NCBI GenBank assembly: GCA_029880325.1
Contig: JAOUOP010000004.1
Span: 62,001-126,000, forward strand
Source of the DNA: Myxococcales bacterium
GTDB lineage: Bacteria > Myxococcota_A > Polyangia > Polyangiales > JAFGIB01
Reading direction: 5' to 3'
Length of the DNA stretch: 64,000 nt
This document shows positions 8,697-17,906 of this stretch, one piece after another. The position numbers and the translations under genes are program-made. Below the pieces are notes generated by a model. That model made no database searches. It saw only the letters and a program-made list of their open reading frames with translations, and was not told where the DNA came from. The number at the start of each line of letters is the position of its first letter. Position 1 is the stretch's first letter.

Positions 8697-9758
8697 ATGG
8701 ATGTTTCCAGCGTCGGCCGCTTCGTCGCGGCTCGCCTTCATGCCGCGGCGGCGCCTCTTATCCTGGAGTACGAGCTCACCCACCTGTGCAATCTGGCCTG
8801 CCACTACTGCGACCGGCACACGCGCCAAGCCGACGAACTGTCGCGCGAGGAGATCTTTCGCATCCTGGACGAGTTCTTCGTCCTCGGCATGCGCGCCATC
8901 GGCCTCGACGGTGGCGAACCCCTGACCCATCCCCAGTTTTCTGAGATCGTCGACTGGCTCGTGGAGCGGGACGTGATCGTGCACCTGAACACAAACGGCC
9001 TGTTGGTCCCTCGCAAGCTCGAGCATGTGCGCAAGGTCAAACAACTGAAAGTTAGCCTTGACGGGCCGCCGCGACGCAACGACGCGATGCGCGGAAGGGG
9101 TGCCTTCGAGCGGGCCCTCAAGGGAGCCCTCGCCGCGCGCGAAGCCAGCGTAGCGGTGGAGTTGCGGTGCGTGGTCGGGGTGCACAACTGGGACGGGATC
9201 GACGAGCTACTCGACTTGGTCGAGACGCTCGATGCGGGCTTGAAGGTGATGTTCCAGCCCGCCCGCGAGAGCCTCTTCGCGGGAAACGCGCGCGACAGCA
9301 GCCGCTGGGCACCAGGCCAGGCGCGCATGGCTGCGGCCTTTGATCGCGTCGAAGCCCGCAAGCGAGCGGGCAGCCCGGTGGCCAACCGTTGGGGCAGCTT
9401 GGCCCACTTTCGGCATTTCCCGGGCGACCTGGAGCTGCCCTGCGCCGCCGGTTGGATCAAAGCCACCATGGATCCAGGCGGCCGGCTCTACCACTGCGGC
9501 ATGTTGAAACGCGACCCCGAGGCACCCAGTGCACGAACCCTCGGTGCCAAGGCGGCCTTCGCCGCGCTGCCCCGCCACGGCTGCGGGCAGTGCTGGTGCG
9601 GTCGCGCGGTGGAGGGAAACCTGGCCTGGGGAGGTCGACTGATACAGCTCGGCCGGCCACTTCGCGCGCGCGGTCGTGGCGTCGGACCCGCGAACGGCGC
9701 CGTAAACCGAGCACGAACCCATCGTAGCAGCGCTCTACCGCCCACCCGAAGTCGATGA
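8697..9758 (+). CDS. Radical SAM protein with SPASM-like cysteine tail
   Basis: 354 residues. The radical SAM cluster motif CNLACHYC lies at about residues 31-38 (C31, C35, C38), followed by the GGEP motif (LDGGEPLTHP) and an NTNGLL strand. The C-terminal region has CAAGWIKATMDPGGRLYHCG and later CGQCWC, as in SPASM/twitch domains that hold auxiliary FeS clusters. Such enzymes often modify peptides or act in cofactor synthesis. The start is the ATG at 8697, with an AAGGA RBS 7 bases upstream. The stop overlaps the start of a 41-codon ORF by 4 bases (ATGA). The last 30 residues are Arg-rich and without motif. The substrate is unknown; the coupled small ORF is a candidate. Confidence 0.8.
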   Translation: MDVSSVGRFVAARLHAAAAPLILEYELTHLCNLACHYCDRHTRQADELSREEIFRILDEFFVLGMRAIGLDGGEPLTHPQFSEIVDWLVERDVIVHLNTNGLLVPRKLEHVRKVKQLKVSLDGPPRRNDAMRGRGAFERALKGALAAREASVAVELRCVVGVHNWDGIDELLDLVETLDAGLKVMFQPARESLFAGNARDSSRWAPGQARMAAAFDRVEARKRAGSPVANRWGSLAHFRHFPGDLELPCAAGWIKATMDPGGRLYHCGMLKRDPEAPSARTLGAKAAFAALPRHGCGQCWCGRAVEGNLAWGGRLIQLGRPLRARGRGVGPANGAVNRARTHRSSALPPTRSR

Positions 9759-9880
9759 CGCAAGCGGCGCCGGTGCTGGCTCGCAGTCGGGGCCCGGACG
9801 GCTACCGCTTCACCCTCTGGGTTGCGGACGACGGCGGGGCGGTGGACGCCGACAGCGTCGAGACCCTTGTGAGCGACTGA
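9755..9880 (+). CDS. Small 41-residue ORF coupled to the radical SAM gene
   Basis: This ORF begins at an ATG that overlaps the radical SAM stop codon (ATGA). It encodes a 41-residue acidic peptide, beginning MTQAAPVLARSRGPDGYRFT and ending in DSVETLVSD. Almost all codons end in G or C, like the surrounding real genes, and the overlap is the same type used by cotranslated genes elsewhere in the window. It could be a peptide substrate of the radical SAM enzyme, a small partner, or the surviving start of a longer deleted gene. It has no Cys, no GG leader end and no known RiPP core pattern that I recognise. The function is unknown. Confidence 0.42.
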   Translation: MTQAAPVLARSRGPDGYRFTLWVADDGGAVDADSVETLVSD

Positions 9881-9935
9881 GCGACAGCCCCCACGCTGGC
9901 CAAGCTCGGCGAATGGCTGACCCATTTTGCCCTCT

Positions 9936-9952
9936 CCCGTACACTGTACGGG
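9936..9952. promoter_or_regulatory. Perfect 17-base palindrome upstream of the vWA lipoprotein
   Basis: CCCGTACA-C-TGTACGGG is a perfect inverted repeat with 8-base arms and a single central base. It lies 30 bases before the chosen start of the vWA lipoprotein gene, in the only non-coding stretch between it and the small ORF. The geometry suits a dimeric regulator operator. It could also form a short hairpin in RNA, though the one-base centre would force an open loop. No regulator can be named. Confidence 0.4.
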
Positions 9953-9982
9953 ACGGTGTTGGATTGCAGCCAGGGCAAGGTG

Positions 9983-11404
9983 ATGATCGCGGATCTCGAA
10001 AGTGCGCAAGGTGGTTCACATGCGCGATGGGTAGCGCAGGCGCTGGGATGCCTGTTTTCGGCGGTGCTATGGCTAGCGGCCTGTGCCGACGGATCCGGGG
10101 GTGAGCAGGAGCGCCCGGGTTCGGCGTCGGTCGACCCCGGGCAAGTGGCGGCGGGAGCGGAAGCGGGGGGCGAGGCGTCCGAGCTGAGCGCTTACGTCTG
10201 CGAGAGCACGCCCACCCAGGCCTGTTTGTGTCCGAACGGAGCCATGGAGGGCACCCAGAGCTGCGTGCCGGACGCGGCCGGCGGCGCTGCGGTCGGTCCC
10301 TGCGCCGGCTGCCCCACGGCCGTGCAGGACTCGGCAGCGCAGTCCGGGGCGCTCTGCGCGGCGCTGCAGCAGCAGGTGGGCTGCGAGGCCACCACCTTTC
10401 GCTCCGAGGAGCTACCGGCGAGTGTGCTCTTCCTGGTCGATCGCAGCGGCAGCATGCTCTGCAACGCGCCGCCGCTGCAGGCGTCGGCCGACTGCGGCAT
10501 CGAGCCGTCGGATGCTTCGATGCCGAGCAAGTGGGACATCACGGTGCAGTCCCTGGGGCAGACTTTCGGCAACCTGGTCGGTCGCAACGTGAACGCGGCG
10601 CTGTCGTTTTTCAGCCTCGACGGCGAGTGCGCCACCGACAGCGCGCCTTCGGTGGCGCTGTCGGCGCTCAGTGATGAGCAGGCCATCCGGCTCGACGATG
10701 CGCTGGCTTCGGAGCAAGCCGAGGGCCGCACGCCCATCGTCAGTGCGCTGATCAATGCCTATCAGTACATGCACTGGGAGGCGCGTGCCGACTGCCCGCT
10801 CGAGCCCTGCGGTGCGCCGGGCAATCGCTTCGTGGTGCTGCTCACCGACGGCTCGGAGTCCTGCGCCAGCCCCGAAGAGCAACGGCGCCTGCTCGAAGAG
10901 ACCGTGCCCGACGCGCTGGACGTCAATATCCGCACCTTCGTGATCGGCGCGCCCGGCTCCGAGCCCGGGCGCGGCTTTCTTTCCGAGCTGGCGTATCGCG
11001 GTGGCACCGCGCGCAGCGGCGACTGCGACCACGGCGCCATCGAGGAGGGCGAAAGCGGCGACTGTCACTTCGATATGACCACGACCACCGATTTCGCCGC
11101 CGACCTGCAGGCGGTGCTCGGTGACATCGGCGGCTCGGTCGGATGCTCTTTCGCGGTCAGCGGCTCGGGCAGCATCAACGTGCAATATGCGCTCGGAGGA
11201 GCAGAGCCGACTTGCCTCGAGCAGAGTCAGGCGCTGCCCTGCGAAGGAGGCGCCGAAGGCTGGCAGTTTGCAAAGCGCGCCGACGGAAGCGACGACCCCA
11301 GCCAGGTCGTCATCTGCGGGTCGGCCTGCGACGCCATCCAAAACGACAACGCAGCCCAGGTGGATATCGTCCTCGGCTGCACCACGCTGCAGGGGCCGGA
11401 GTGA
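9983..11404 (+). CDS. von Willebrand factor A domain lipoprotein
   Basis: About 473 residues. A signal sequence ending LWLAAC gives a lipoprotein. A short Cys-rich segment with CLCPNGAMEGTQSC follows, then a vWA domain starting VLFLVDRSGSML (MIDAS DxSxS) and continuing through RFVVLLTDGSESCASPEE and VNIRTFVIGAPGSEPGRGFL. The C-terminal third contains pairs of Cys and the segment TDFAADLQAVLGDIGGSVGC. The layout is common in myxobacterial surface lipoproteins, which are presumed to bind metal-dependently to proteins. The start is uncertain; the ATG at 9983 gives a 23-residue lead before the hydrophobic core. The gene overlaps the next lipoprotein by 4 bases (ATGA), forming an operon that may include the TetR gene. 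Confidence 0.8.
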   Translation: MIADLESAQGGSHARWVAQALGCLFSAVLWLAACADGSGGEQERPGSASVDPGQVAAGAEAGGEASELSAYVCESTPTQACLCPNGAMEGTQSCVPDAAGGAAVGPCAGCPTAVQDSAAQSGALCAALQQQVGCEATTFRSEELPASVLFLVDRSGSMLCNAPPLQASADCGIEPSDASMPSKWDITVQSLGQTFGNLVGRNVNAALSFFSLDGECATDSAPSVALSALSDEQAIRLDDALASEQAEGRTPIVSALINAYQYMHWEARADCPLEPCGAPGNRFVVLLTDGSESCASPEEQRRLLEETVPDALDVNIRTFVIGAPGSEPGRGFLSELAYRGGTARSGDCDHGAIEEGESGDCHFDMTTTTDFAADLQAVLGDIGGSVGCSFAVSGSGSINVQYALGGAEPTCLEQSQALPCEGGAEGWQFAKRADGSDDPSQVVICGSACDAIQNDNAAQVDIVLGCTTLQGPE

Positions 11405-12270
11405 TGATGCGCATTGGTCGAACCTGGCTACTCGTCGCCGTCACCATCGCGTGCATGGATATGGGCTGCGGTGCCGCTCCCGAGACCGGCATGCGGCGTG
11501 AGGCCGCGTCCGCAGCCGCAGGCAGCGGGGCGCCGGCAGCGAGCGACTCGCAAGACTCACAGCCGGTGAGGCTCTGCCCCGCCGACAACCTGACCCAGGC
11601 CTGCAGCTGCGACGACGGCGCACCAGGGCGGCAGATCTGCATCGAGGCCCAGGGGTGGGGCCCCTGCGACTGCGGTCAACTGGCGACGGGGGCTTCCAGC
11701 GGTTCGGACCTGCGCTCGGGGGCCGGCGATCCGGCCGCCAACATGAATGTGGGCGTGAACTTCGTCGACTATGTCATGCCCAAGTCGGTGCAAGACTGTC
11801 AGCCCGGGCGCTACGCGGGCACCTTCCAGTGCAGCTACGTGGCGGCCGCCGGTGCGCCGCCCTTTGAGGCCGCCGGCATCGTGAGCTTCGCGCTCGAGCG
11901 TTCCACCAACGCCGAGGTACTCGAGATCCGCGACGGCCTGCTCGACGGCTGGGGCGGTGCATTCTTCTTCGGCTACCTCAACGGCGACCTGAGCTGCCTG
12001 ACGGGTGAGTTTTCGGGCACCGTCAGCGATGGTTTTTACAACCCGCTGCTCAAGGGTTGCTCCGGCATGGCCAACGACATGCCCGGCGCCAACTGCGTGA
12101 TCACCGATCCGAACGATCCGGGCTACATGCCCTGGACGATCAACCTCGAGGGCGAATACGCGGGTGTCCTCGACACCTCGGTCGATACCATCGACGGCAC
12201 CTGGGCGCTGATGCCCCTGGACATCGGCGGCACTTGCGATGGAACCTTCACGGTGACCCTGCAGCCCTGA
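11404..12270 (+). CDS. Secreted lipoprotein of unknown function
   Basis: 288 residues, translated from an ATG overlapping the vWA stop. The signal sequence MMRIGRTWLLVAVTIACMDM ends near a Cys at MGCGA. The next segment CPADNLTQACSCDDGAPGRQ repeats a Cys pattern also found in the N-terminal part of the vWA partner (CESTPTQACLCPNGAMEGTQ), so both carry the same small Cys module. The rest (CQPGRYAGTFQCSY, then beta-rich sequence ending GTWALMPLDIGGTCDGTFTV) looks like a beta-sandwich around a repeated GxY/F pattern. I do not recognise a family. It is probably an envelope partner of the vWA protein. Confidence 0.7.
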   Translation: MMRIGRTWLLVAVTIACMDMGCGAAPETGMRREAASAAAGSGAPAASDSQDSQPVRLCPADNLTQACSCDDGAPGRQICIEAQGWGPCDCGQLATGASSGSDLRSGAGDPAANMNVGVNFVDYVMPKSVQDCQPGRYAGTFQCSYVAAAGAPPFEAAGIVSFALERSTNAEVLEIRDGLLDGWGGAFFFGYLNGDLSCLTGEFSGTVSDGFYNPLLKGCSGMANDMPGANCVITDPNDPGYMPWTINLEGEYAGVLDTSVDTIDGTWALMPLDIGGTCDGTFTVTLQP

Positions 12271-12272
12271 AC

Positions 12273-12986
12273 ATGCCCGCCAAGGAAGACAAAAGCACGC
12301 GTGCGCTGGATGAAGCCACCATCGTACGCGCTGCACTGCGCGTGATGCGTCGGCACGGCGCCGACAAGCTCAGCATGCGCAGCCTGGCGCGCGAGCTGAA
12401 CGTCTCGCCCATGGCGCTCTACCATCACGTGCCGAGCAAGAGCGTGCTGCTCGATCGTATGCGCGACACCGTGCTCGCGCGCATCGAGCTGCCCGAGCCA
12501 TCGGCCCAGCACTGGCAGGCGCAGCTGCGCGACATCGCCATCGCTTCCATCGACGAGCTGTCCAAGTATCCGGGGCTGTTGGCGCCCACCGGGGGCGGAG
12601 CGCTGACACCGGGGGTGCGCGCCATGATGGCCCACCTGATGGCGGTGCTTACAACTGCGGGTTTTGAGCCGCGCGAAGCCGCACTGGCGCTGACGACCTA
12701 CCAGACCCAGCTCGGCGGCCTGGTGCTGCAGCGCTCGATGCAGCGGGCGAAAGCCGGCCGTTCGCGCAAGGTGAAGTCGAAGGGGGCGGCGGCCGAAGTG
12801 GGGGAGGAGCTGCGCGGGTTGAGCTTCCAGGAGGCGCTGGAGTTCGGTGTGGACGTGGTACTCGAAGGGCTTCGGGTGCGGCTCGAGCGCCAGCAGGGGG
12901 CGCAGGACAGCGCCGAGCGAGCAGCGGAAGGGGCCGGTCGTTCGCCGGGCGGGCGCGGCAAGTCCGGTGTGGACAAGCGCAACTGA
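12273..12986 (+). CDS. TetR/AcrR-family transcriptional regulator
   Basis: 237 residues. The N-terminal HTH reads ATIVRAALRVMRRHGADKLS followed by MRSLARELNVSPMALYHHVP, the classic TetR recognition helix with the GALYRHF-like ending. A TetR_C-type ligand domain follows (LTTAGFEPREAALALTTYQT). The C-terminal 40 residues are basic and low complexity. It starts 2 bases after the lipoprotein stop, so it may be read from the same message as the vWA operon. The ligand and targets are unknown. Its C-terminus stops 7 bases before the end of the opposing propeller remnant. Confidence 0.85.
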   Translation: MPAKEDKSTRALDEATIVRAALRVMRRHGADKLSMRSLARELNVSPMALYHHVPSKSVLLDRMRDTVLARIELPEPSAQHWQAQLRDIAIASIDELSKYPGLLAPTGGGALTPGVRAMMAHLMAVLTTAGFEPREAALALTTYQTQLGGLVLQRSMQRAKAGRSRKVKSKGAAAEVGEELRGLSFQEALEFGVDVVLEGLRVRLERQQGAQDSAERAAEGAGRSPGGRGKSGVDKRN

Positions 12987-12993
12987 ATGCGCG

Positions 12994-13985
12994 CTACGGC
13001 AGGTGATAGGCCTCGACCGAGCTTTCGCCCACGAAAAGGTTGCCCTCGGCGTCGGCGCTCCACTGCTGGCCGCTCGCGTCGGGGACCTTGAAGGCGCCCA
13101 GCCAGTGCCCTTCGGCGTCCAGGCGGTGAATGGCTTGCAGCACGGGTTCGTAGACGTAGGAGCGTCGAGTTGCCGGCACGCGCGTGCGTTCGGCGTCGAG
13201 TTCGGCGACCAGCACGTGATCGCCCGCCGCGACAGCGCGGTCGAAGAGTCCGGACCAGCCCCAGGCCACCTCGCCGTTGTCGTCGAGCCGCTGAATGCCG
13301 GGGCAGCCGTGGTAGCCCTTCACCTCGCTCAGGGCGATGGTGTCGGTGGTCGCGGCGTCGTTTGCTTCGCCTTGCTCGACTCCGGCGTCGGCGGGCGCCT
13401 GGTCCTGGTGCATGTTGGACGCGGCATCGAAGAGCATGGTGAGCCCCTTCCCATCGGCGATTGGGCTGCCGAAGCCCTCGAGTTCGCGCGTGTACTGCAA
13501 CTTGCCATCAGGGTCGAAAGCCATCACCACCGTGCGTGGCGGTTTGGTGTAGGACTGACTCAGGTAGGACCAGCCACGCCCGTCGACCGCGACGCGGCCC
13601 CCGGCCGGATCGTCGAAGTCCAGCACTTCGCCCGGCGGCCCACTCGCGGTCCACAGCAGCTCGCCTGTGGCGCTGAAGCGCGCGACCCAGAGGTCGGGCT
13701 GGGCATAGCGTTCGGGCGGCTGGCTCGGACTGGCATCGACCAGATCGAGGATGTCGTGGACCAGGGGGTTGTAGCATTCGGTGAGATCCGCCGGTTCGCT
13801 GCACTCGGTGGACGCCACGAAATAGCTCACCCACAGACCATCGTCACCGTTGGCGATCGGCTCGAGTTGCTCTCCTTCGGGAAGCCGGAGCTCTTGGGAT
13901 AGTTGGAACGATGCGTCCAGTACTTTTAGCGAAAGTTGGTCGTCCCCTCGCACGACAAGCCTCGCGTCGGGGGTCACCAACGAAA
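12994..13985 (-). pseudogene. Beta-propeller-like protein, 5' end missing
   Basis: The leftward frame covers about 328 residues of propeller-like repeats: PDLWVARFSATGELLWTASG, VVMAFDPDGKLQYTREL, GIQRLDDNGEVAWGWSGLFD, AIHRLDAEGHWLGAFKV, ending GNLFVGESSVEAYHLP. The repeats match NHL/PQQ-like blades typical of exported myxobacterial proteins. No signal peptide, start codon with RBS or first blade exists: the frame simply continues to about 13985, where the sequence becomes a rightward sigma-factor gene that is itself missing its start. The gene is therefore truncated at its 5' end, with the remaining part intact. Confidence 0.65.
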
Positions 13986-14024
13986 GGCCTGGAAAGGTGT
14001 CGTACTGCGCGCTTCCGAGTCGCT

Positions 14025-14441
14025 CGAGCGTGCCAGGATGTCTTCCTGGCGGTCTACCAGCAGCTGGACGACTTCCAGGGCCGCTCCAGCCTGCGCACCT
14101 GGATCTACGCCATCGCGCTGCGCAGGGCGTCTTCCTACCGTCGGCGTGCGCACCGCCGTTACGAAAGAGTGACCGACGCGCCGCCGGAGCAGCACGCCAG
14201 CGAAGACCCTGATCGCGAAATGCAGAAGCGTCGCGCGCGCGAGCAACTCGACCGCCTGCTCGACACGCTAGACGACCGCCGACGGGCGGTCTTTGTGCTC
14301 TACGAGATCGAGCAGCTCAGGATGCGCGAGGTGGCCGAGGTCCTGGGAGAGCCGCTGCAGACCTGCTACAGCCGGCTGCACCAGGCGCGCCGCGACCTGA
14401 AGCAAGCCGCACGGCACATGGAGGCGGGCCATGGTCGCTGA
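14025..14441 (+). pseudogene. ECF sigma factor, N-terminus missing
   Basis: The frame reads as an ECF sigma factor from part-way through region 2: CQDVFLAVYQQLDDFQGRSS, then LRTWIYAIALRRASSYRRRA (regions 2.2-2.4). After a linker comes region 4, LDTLDDRRRAVFVLYEIEQL and VAEVLGEPLQTCYSRLHQAR. The first 30-60 residues (region 1.2/2.1) are absent. Upstream sequence in frame is Arg-rich with no family resemblance and becomes antisense to the propeller remnant. Without region 2.1 the protein is unlikely to bind RNA polymerase normally. It overlaps the next gene by 11 bases, the usual arrangement of sigma factor and partner membrane protein. Confidence 0.7.
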
Positions 14442-15282
14442 GCGCGATCCAGCCCGTTGGCTCGACGCCGGCTCGAACGAGCTGGCGGACCACGACGAGC
14501 TGCAGCAGTTGCTGCGCGCCGCGGCGGAGGAGCTTCCAAGTGCGGCGCGCATGGACGCGATTGCGGCGCAGCTCGCCCTGTCCGTGGGCGGGGCGGCGGC
14601 TGGTTCGACGGGCTCGACGGCATCGACCGGTGGGGCTTCTGGTGCTGCGCCTGCCGTGGGGGGCCTCACGTGGGGCAAACTGGCGGCGCTGGGGGTGCTG
14701 CTTGCAGGCGGATCCTGGCTTGGCGTGGAGCTGCTGCCGCGGCGGTCGGCGCCGCCTTCTGCCCCGGCAGCGGTGGCGAGCCCGGTGCAGTCGGCCGTGT
14801 CGACACCGGACGAGAACGTGACCCCGCTTATCGTCGACAGCGCGGCGCCGATTGGCCCGGCGGGAGGCTCTGTGACTGTGACGGACGGCGGGGCAGGGGA
14901 GGCCGCTGCGGCCCCTCGGGTAGCGCCCACGACGGGCGCTGCGGGTCCGATGGGGGGGCGGGTACCCGCGGCCGATCCGCTAGCCGAGCTGCGGCTGCTC
15001 GAGCGCGCCCAGCTCGGACTCGCCAAAAGCCCCCAGCGCGCCCTAGCGCTTGCGCGCAGCCATCAGCGCCGCTTCCCGCGCGGCCAGTTTGTCCAGGAGC
15101 GCGAGCTGATCCTGATCGAGGCGTACTTCAAGCTCGATCAGGGCGAGCGAGCCCGTCGGCTGGCGGAGCGTTTCATCTCGCGCCACGGCGACTCGGGACA
15201 CGCGCGCAAGGTGCGGAAGCTGCTGGAGCTGCATGGTCCGGCGTCGTCCGCGGGAGGTCCGACGGAAGCGCTCGATAGGTGA
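14431..15282 (+). CDS. Sigma-factor-linked single-pass membrane protein (putative anti-sigma)
   Basis: 283 residues, starting inside the end of the sigma-factor frame. Residues 1-45 are acidic and helical and could be the cytoplasmic sigma-binding part (HDELQQLLRAAAEELPSAAR). A Gly/Ser/Thr-rich stretch leads to one membrane segment, WGKLAALGVLLAGGSWLGVE (about 81-100). It is followed by a low-complexity Ala/Pro/Thr region and a C-terminal helical TPR-like domain (LERAQLGLAKSPQRALALAR; FVQERELILIEAYFKLDQGE). No zinc-binding HxxxCxxC is present. This layout is common next to myxobacterial ECF sigma genes. The role as anti-sigma is inferred from position and topology. Confidence 0.6.
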   Translation: MVAERDPARWLDAGSNELADHDELQQLLRAAAEELPSAARMDAIAAQLALSVGGAAAGSTGSTASTGGASGAAPAVGGLTWGKLAALGVLLAGGSWLGVELLPRRSAPPSAPAAVASPVQSAVSTPDENVTPLIVDSAAPIGPAGGSVTVTDGGAGEAAAAPRVAPTTGAAGPMGGRVPAADPLAELRLLERAQLGLAKSPQRALALARSHQRRFPRGQFVQERELILIEAYFKLDQGERARRLAERFISRHGDSGHARKVRKLLELHGPASSAGGPTEALDR

Positions 15283-15310
15283 TGGATGAAGCTGCAATGC
15301 ACCAAAGCCG

Positions 15311-16906
15311 TCACGCGCAGGTTCTGCGACGCGCGTCCGAGTCATCGGTCGTGTCAGCCTCGGTCGCCTCGGCGCAGCGGGTCACGGTCGAGAAGCCATC
15401 GCCCAGAACTTGGGTCATGACGCGTTCGGCGTGGGGCGGTACTTCGGCGACTTCGACCTTCATGCCCGACAGGCGAATGGCATGCACGATGTCGCCTAGG
15501 GTCATGGCGCCGGAGAGATCGATGCGGCCGAGGCCGTCGAGTTCGATGCGCAGGCGCTGAAGGGTGGGAGCCTCGGCCACGCGGTCGGAGACGATGCGGG
15601 CCAGCTGAGGGGCCGAGCCGAACCAGAGTACGCCCATGGGGCGTACCGTCAGCACGTCTCCGTCGATGCCGGTGAGCACGTGGAGCTTGCCTTCGCGCCA
15701 CAGGTGCACGCCGATGGCGGTTCCGATGCCCGCCAGGACGCCGTATTCCACGTGGGGGGCCGATAGCAGGGTGATCGAGAAGGTGACCAGACCGATGCAG
15801 AATTGCAGTGGCGACAGCCGCCACAGGATGAGCAGCGGCCCGGGCTTCAAGAGGCTCGAGACGGCGCCGACGACGGCCGCGGCCAGCACGGCGCGCGGCA
15901 GGGCGCCCAGTAGATCGGCCACGGGCAGTACCGCCATCATGCACAGGCCCACGACGAGCCCCGACAGCCGGCTGCGGCCGCCGGCCTGTCGTGTCATGGC
16001 GCTGCGCGAAAAAGAGGCCCCCACCGGAAAGCCGCCGAAGATGCCCGCCGCGACGTTGGCCGCGCCCTGGCTGATAAACTCACGGTCAGCATCCCAGTAT
16101 TCGCGATCCTTGGCCGCCAGCGTGCGCGCCACCGCGGCGCACTCGGCGAAGCCCACCAGGGCGATGACCAGAGCCGGCAGAAAAAGCGTTGGCAGGTGAT
16201 GCCACGGCAGGTCGAGTTCCAGCACGGGCAGCCCGGCCGGGACGTGCTCGAGGGTGGGGCCCACGGGCAGGCCGATGCGGGAAAGTCCGAGGCCGAACGC
16301 CGCCGCCAGTAGCACGCCCGGGAAGATGTCGCTGATGCGCTTGCCGCCAAAGATCACGACCAGCGATCCGGCCGAGAGCAGCAACGCGCCCCCGGACCAT
16401 TGGTCGGGTTCGGCCAGGGCCCCCAGCGCTGCGCTCAGCACGCCGCCTTCGGAGGCCGAGACACCGAAAAGCGCCGGCACCTGGGAGGCGGCGATCAGGA
16501 TCGCGGCCGCGAGCGTGAAGCCGCGAAGTACGGCCGGCGAAATCAAATAGGAGACCGCGCCCAGGCGCAGCATGCCGATGAGGCTGCGGATGACCCCGAC
16601 GCTCAAGGCCAGCAGTCCGCCGAGGGCCACGTATTGTGTGCTGTAGGGGGTGGCCAGGGGCATCAGCGCGCCCAGGGCCATCAGGCTGGCCAGCGCCGTG
16701 GGGCCTGTTTGCAAATAACGGGACGAAGCCAGTGGCGCCGCGAAGAGCGGTGCCACCGCGGCGGCGTAGAGTCCGTGCCACGGCGGCATGCCCGCCAGGT
16801 CGGCGTAGGCCAGTGCCTGCGGGATCAGGACCAGTGCGATGCTCAACCCGGCGATGACATCACCGAGATATTGACGTCGTAGCTCTTCGCGGTTGGCCAG
16901 CTTCAT
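15311..16906 (-). CDS. SulP-family anion transporter with STAS domain, probable sulfate exporter
   Basis: 531 residues. The N-terminal membrane domain begins YLGDVIAGLSIALVLIPQAL and has the SulP signature AYADLAGMPPWHGLYAAAV, with about 10-12 hydrophobic segments and the conserved EFISQGAANVAAGIFGGFPV and GASFSRSAM blocks. A cytoplasmic STAS domain covers about residues 420-505 (LQRLRIELDGLGRIDLSGAM). It is the last gene of the leftward sulfite-oxidation operon, with an ATGA overlap with the chaperone gene. SulP proteins carry sulfate and related anions. Linked to a cytoplasmic sulfite dehydrogenase, export of the sulfate product is the natural reading, though uptake or another anion cannot be excluded. 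Confidence 0.85.
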   Translation of the reverse strand: MKLANREELRRQYLGDVIAGLSIALVLIPQALAYADLAGMPPWHGLYAAAVAPLFAAPLASSRYLQTGPTALASLMALGALMPLATPYSTQYVALGGLLALSVGVIRSLIGMLRLGAVSYLISPAVLRGFTLAAAILIAASQVPALFGVSASEGGVLSAALGALAEPDQWSGGALLLSAGSLVVIFGGKRISDIFPGVLLAAAFGLGLSRIGLPVGPTLEHVPAGLPVLELDLPWHHLPTLFLPALVIALVGFAECAAVARTLAAKDREYWDADREFISQGAANVAAGIFGGFPVGASFSRSAMTRQAGGRSRLSGLVVGLCMMAVLPVADLLGALPRAVLAAAVVGAVSSLLKPGPLLILWRLSPLQFCIGLVTFSITLLSAPHVEYGVLAGIGTAIGVHLWREGKLHVLTGIDGDVLTVRPMGVLWFGSAPQLARIVSDRVAEAPTLQRLRIELDGLGRIDLSGAMTLGDIVHAIRLSGMKVEVAEVPPHAERVMTQVLGDGFSTVTRCAEATEADTTDDSDARRRTCA

Positions 16907-17906
16907 GATCCGCAGGCGCCGTGCTCCTCGCGCGCGTTCGCCAGGTGCGCGAGGAAGGCTTCGAGGTCTGCGAGGCGCGCGAGCCAGGGGGCTGCATGGG
17001 GGCCGCCGGCGCCGATGTCTTGCAGGGCCTTTCGAGAGTGGTCAACCAGCTCGAGAAGTGCCCCTTGCAGGGCATCAAAGCTGCCGGCTCGCTCCGCTGC
17101 GTCGAATAGGCGCCCGAGGGTGAGCGCGCGCGAGCCGAAGCCGTGCGCGACGCCGGCGCGACGGGCCAGCCACGTGATGTCGGATGGTGGTAGATACAGG
17201 CCCACGCGCTGCGCGTAGGCCATGTCGTCCTGGGAGATCGACGCGCCGTCCTTTGCTTGTCGGTTCGGGTCCAAAAATCGTGCTGCTGGCTGTGGCAGTG
17301 TGTTCAGCCGTGGGCAGTAGTGTACGTGATGTTCGAGCAGACCCAGGGTTTCATCGAGTAGGGCGCGGTAGAAGGGCGTCGCCACGCGCCGCAGGGCCGC
17401 CGCAAAGGGCGCGATCCAGGGCAGCAGGAGTGTCTGTAGGCAGGCGTGGGAGAGCCGCTCGGCCGCGCGGATCGCGCCTGGGCTGCCGACCCTGTGTGCG
17501 CGGGCCTCCCGCTGGCTGAGTTCGGCCAGCTGCTCGAGGATCACCGTCAGATGATCGGGGCTCAGATCATATCGCAGCGGAAGCTCACAGAGCGCGGCGA
17601 AACGCGCGACGGCGTCGGCGGCGTGCCCGCCCACGAGCCCGTCGTGGTTCAGGAAAACGCCGGCGTAGGGCGGCACGCCGCGCTCGAGGGCTTGATGATA
17701 TTGGGCTGCCAGGGCTTCTCTGTTCGCGGTGGGCGCCGGTTCGCCCGCTTCGTTCGTCAGGGAGCCCAGCGCGTCTTCCATCGCCTCGCTGCTACTTCGC
17801 GCGCGCTCCAGTAGCTCGCCCCGGGGCGGCTCGGCGAAGAGCGTGGCCAGTAGCTCGTAGCCTCGAGCGCGCGCCTCGCAGCGCGCTGCTGCAGCAAGCT
17901 TCGCGT

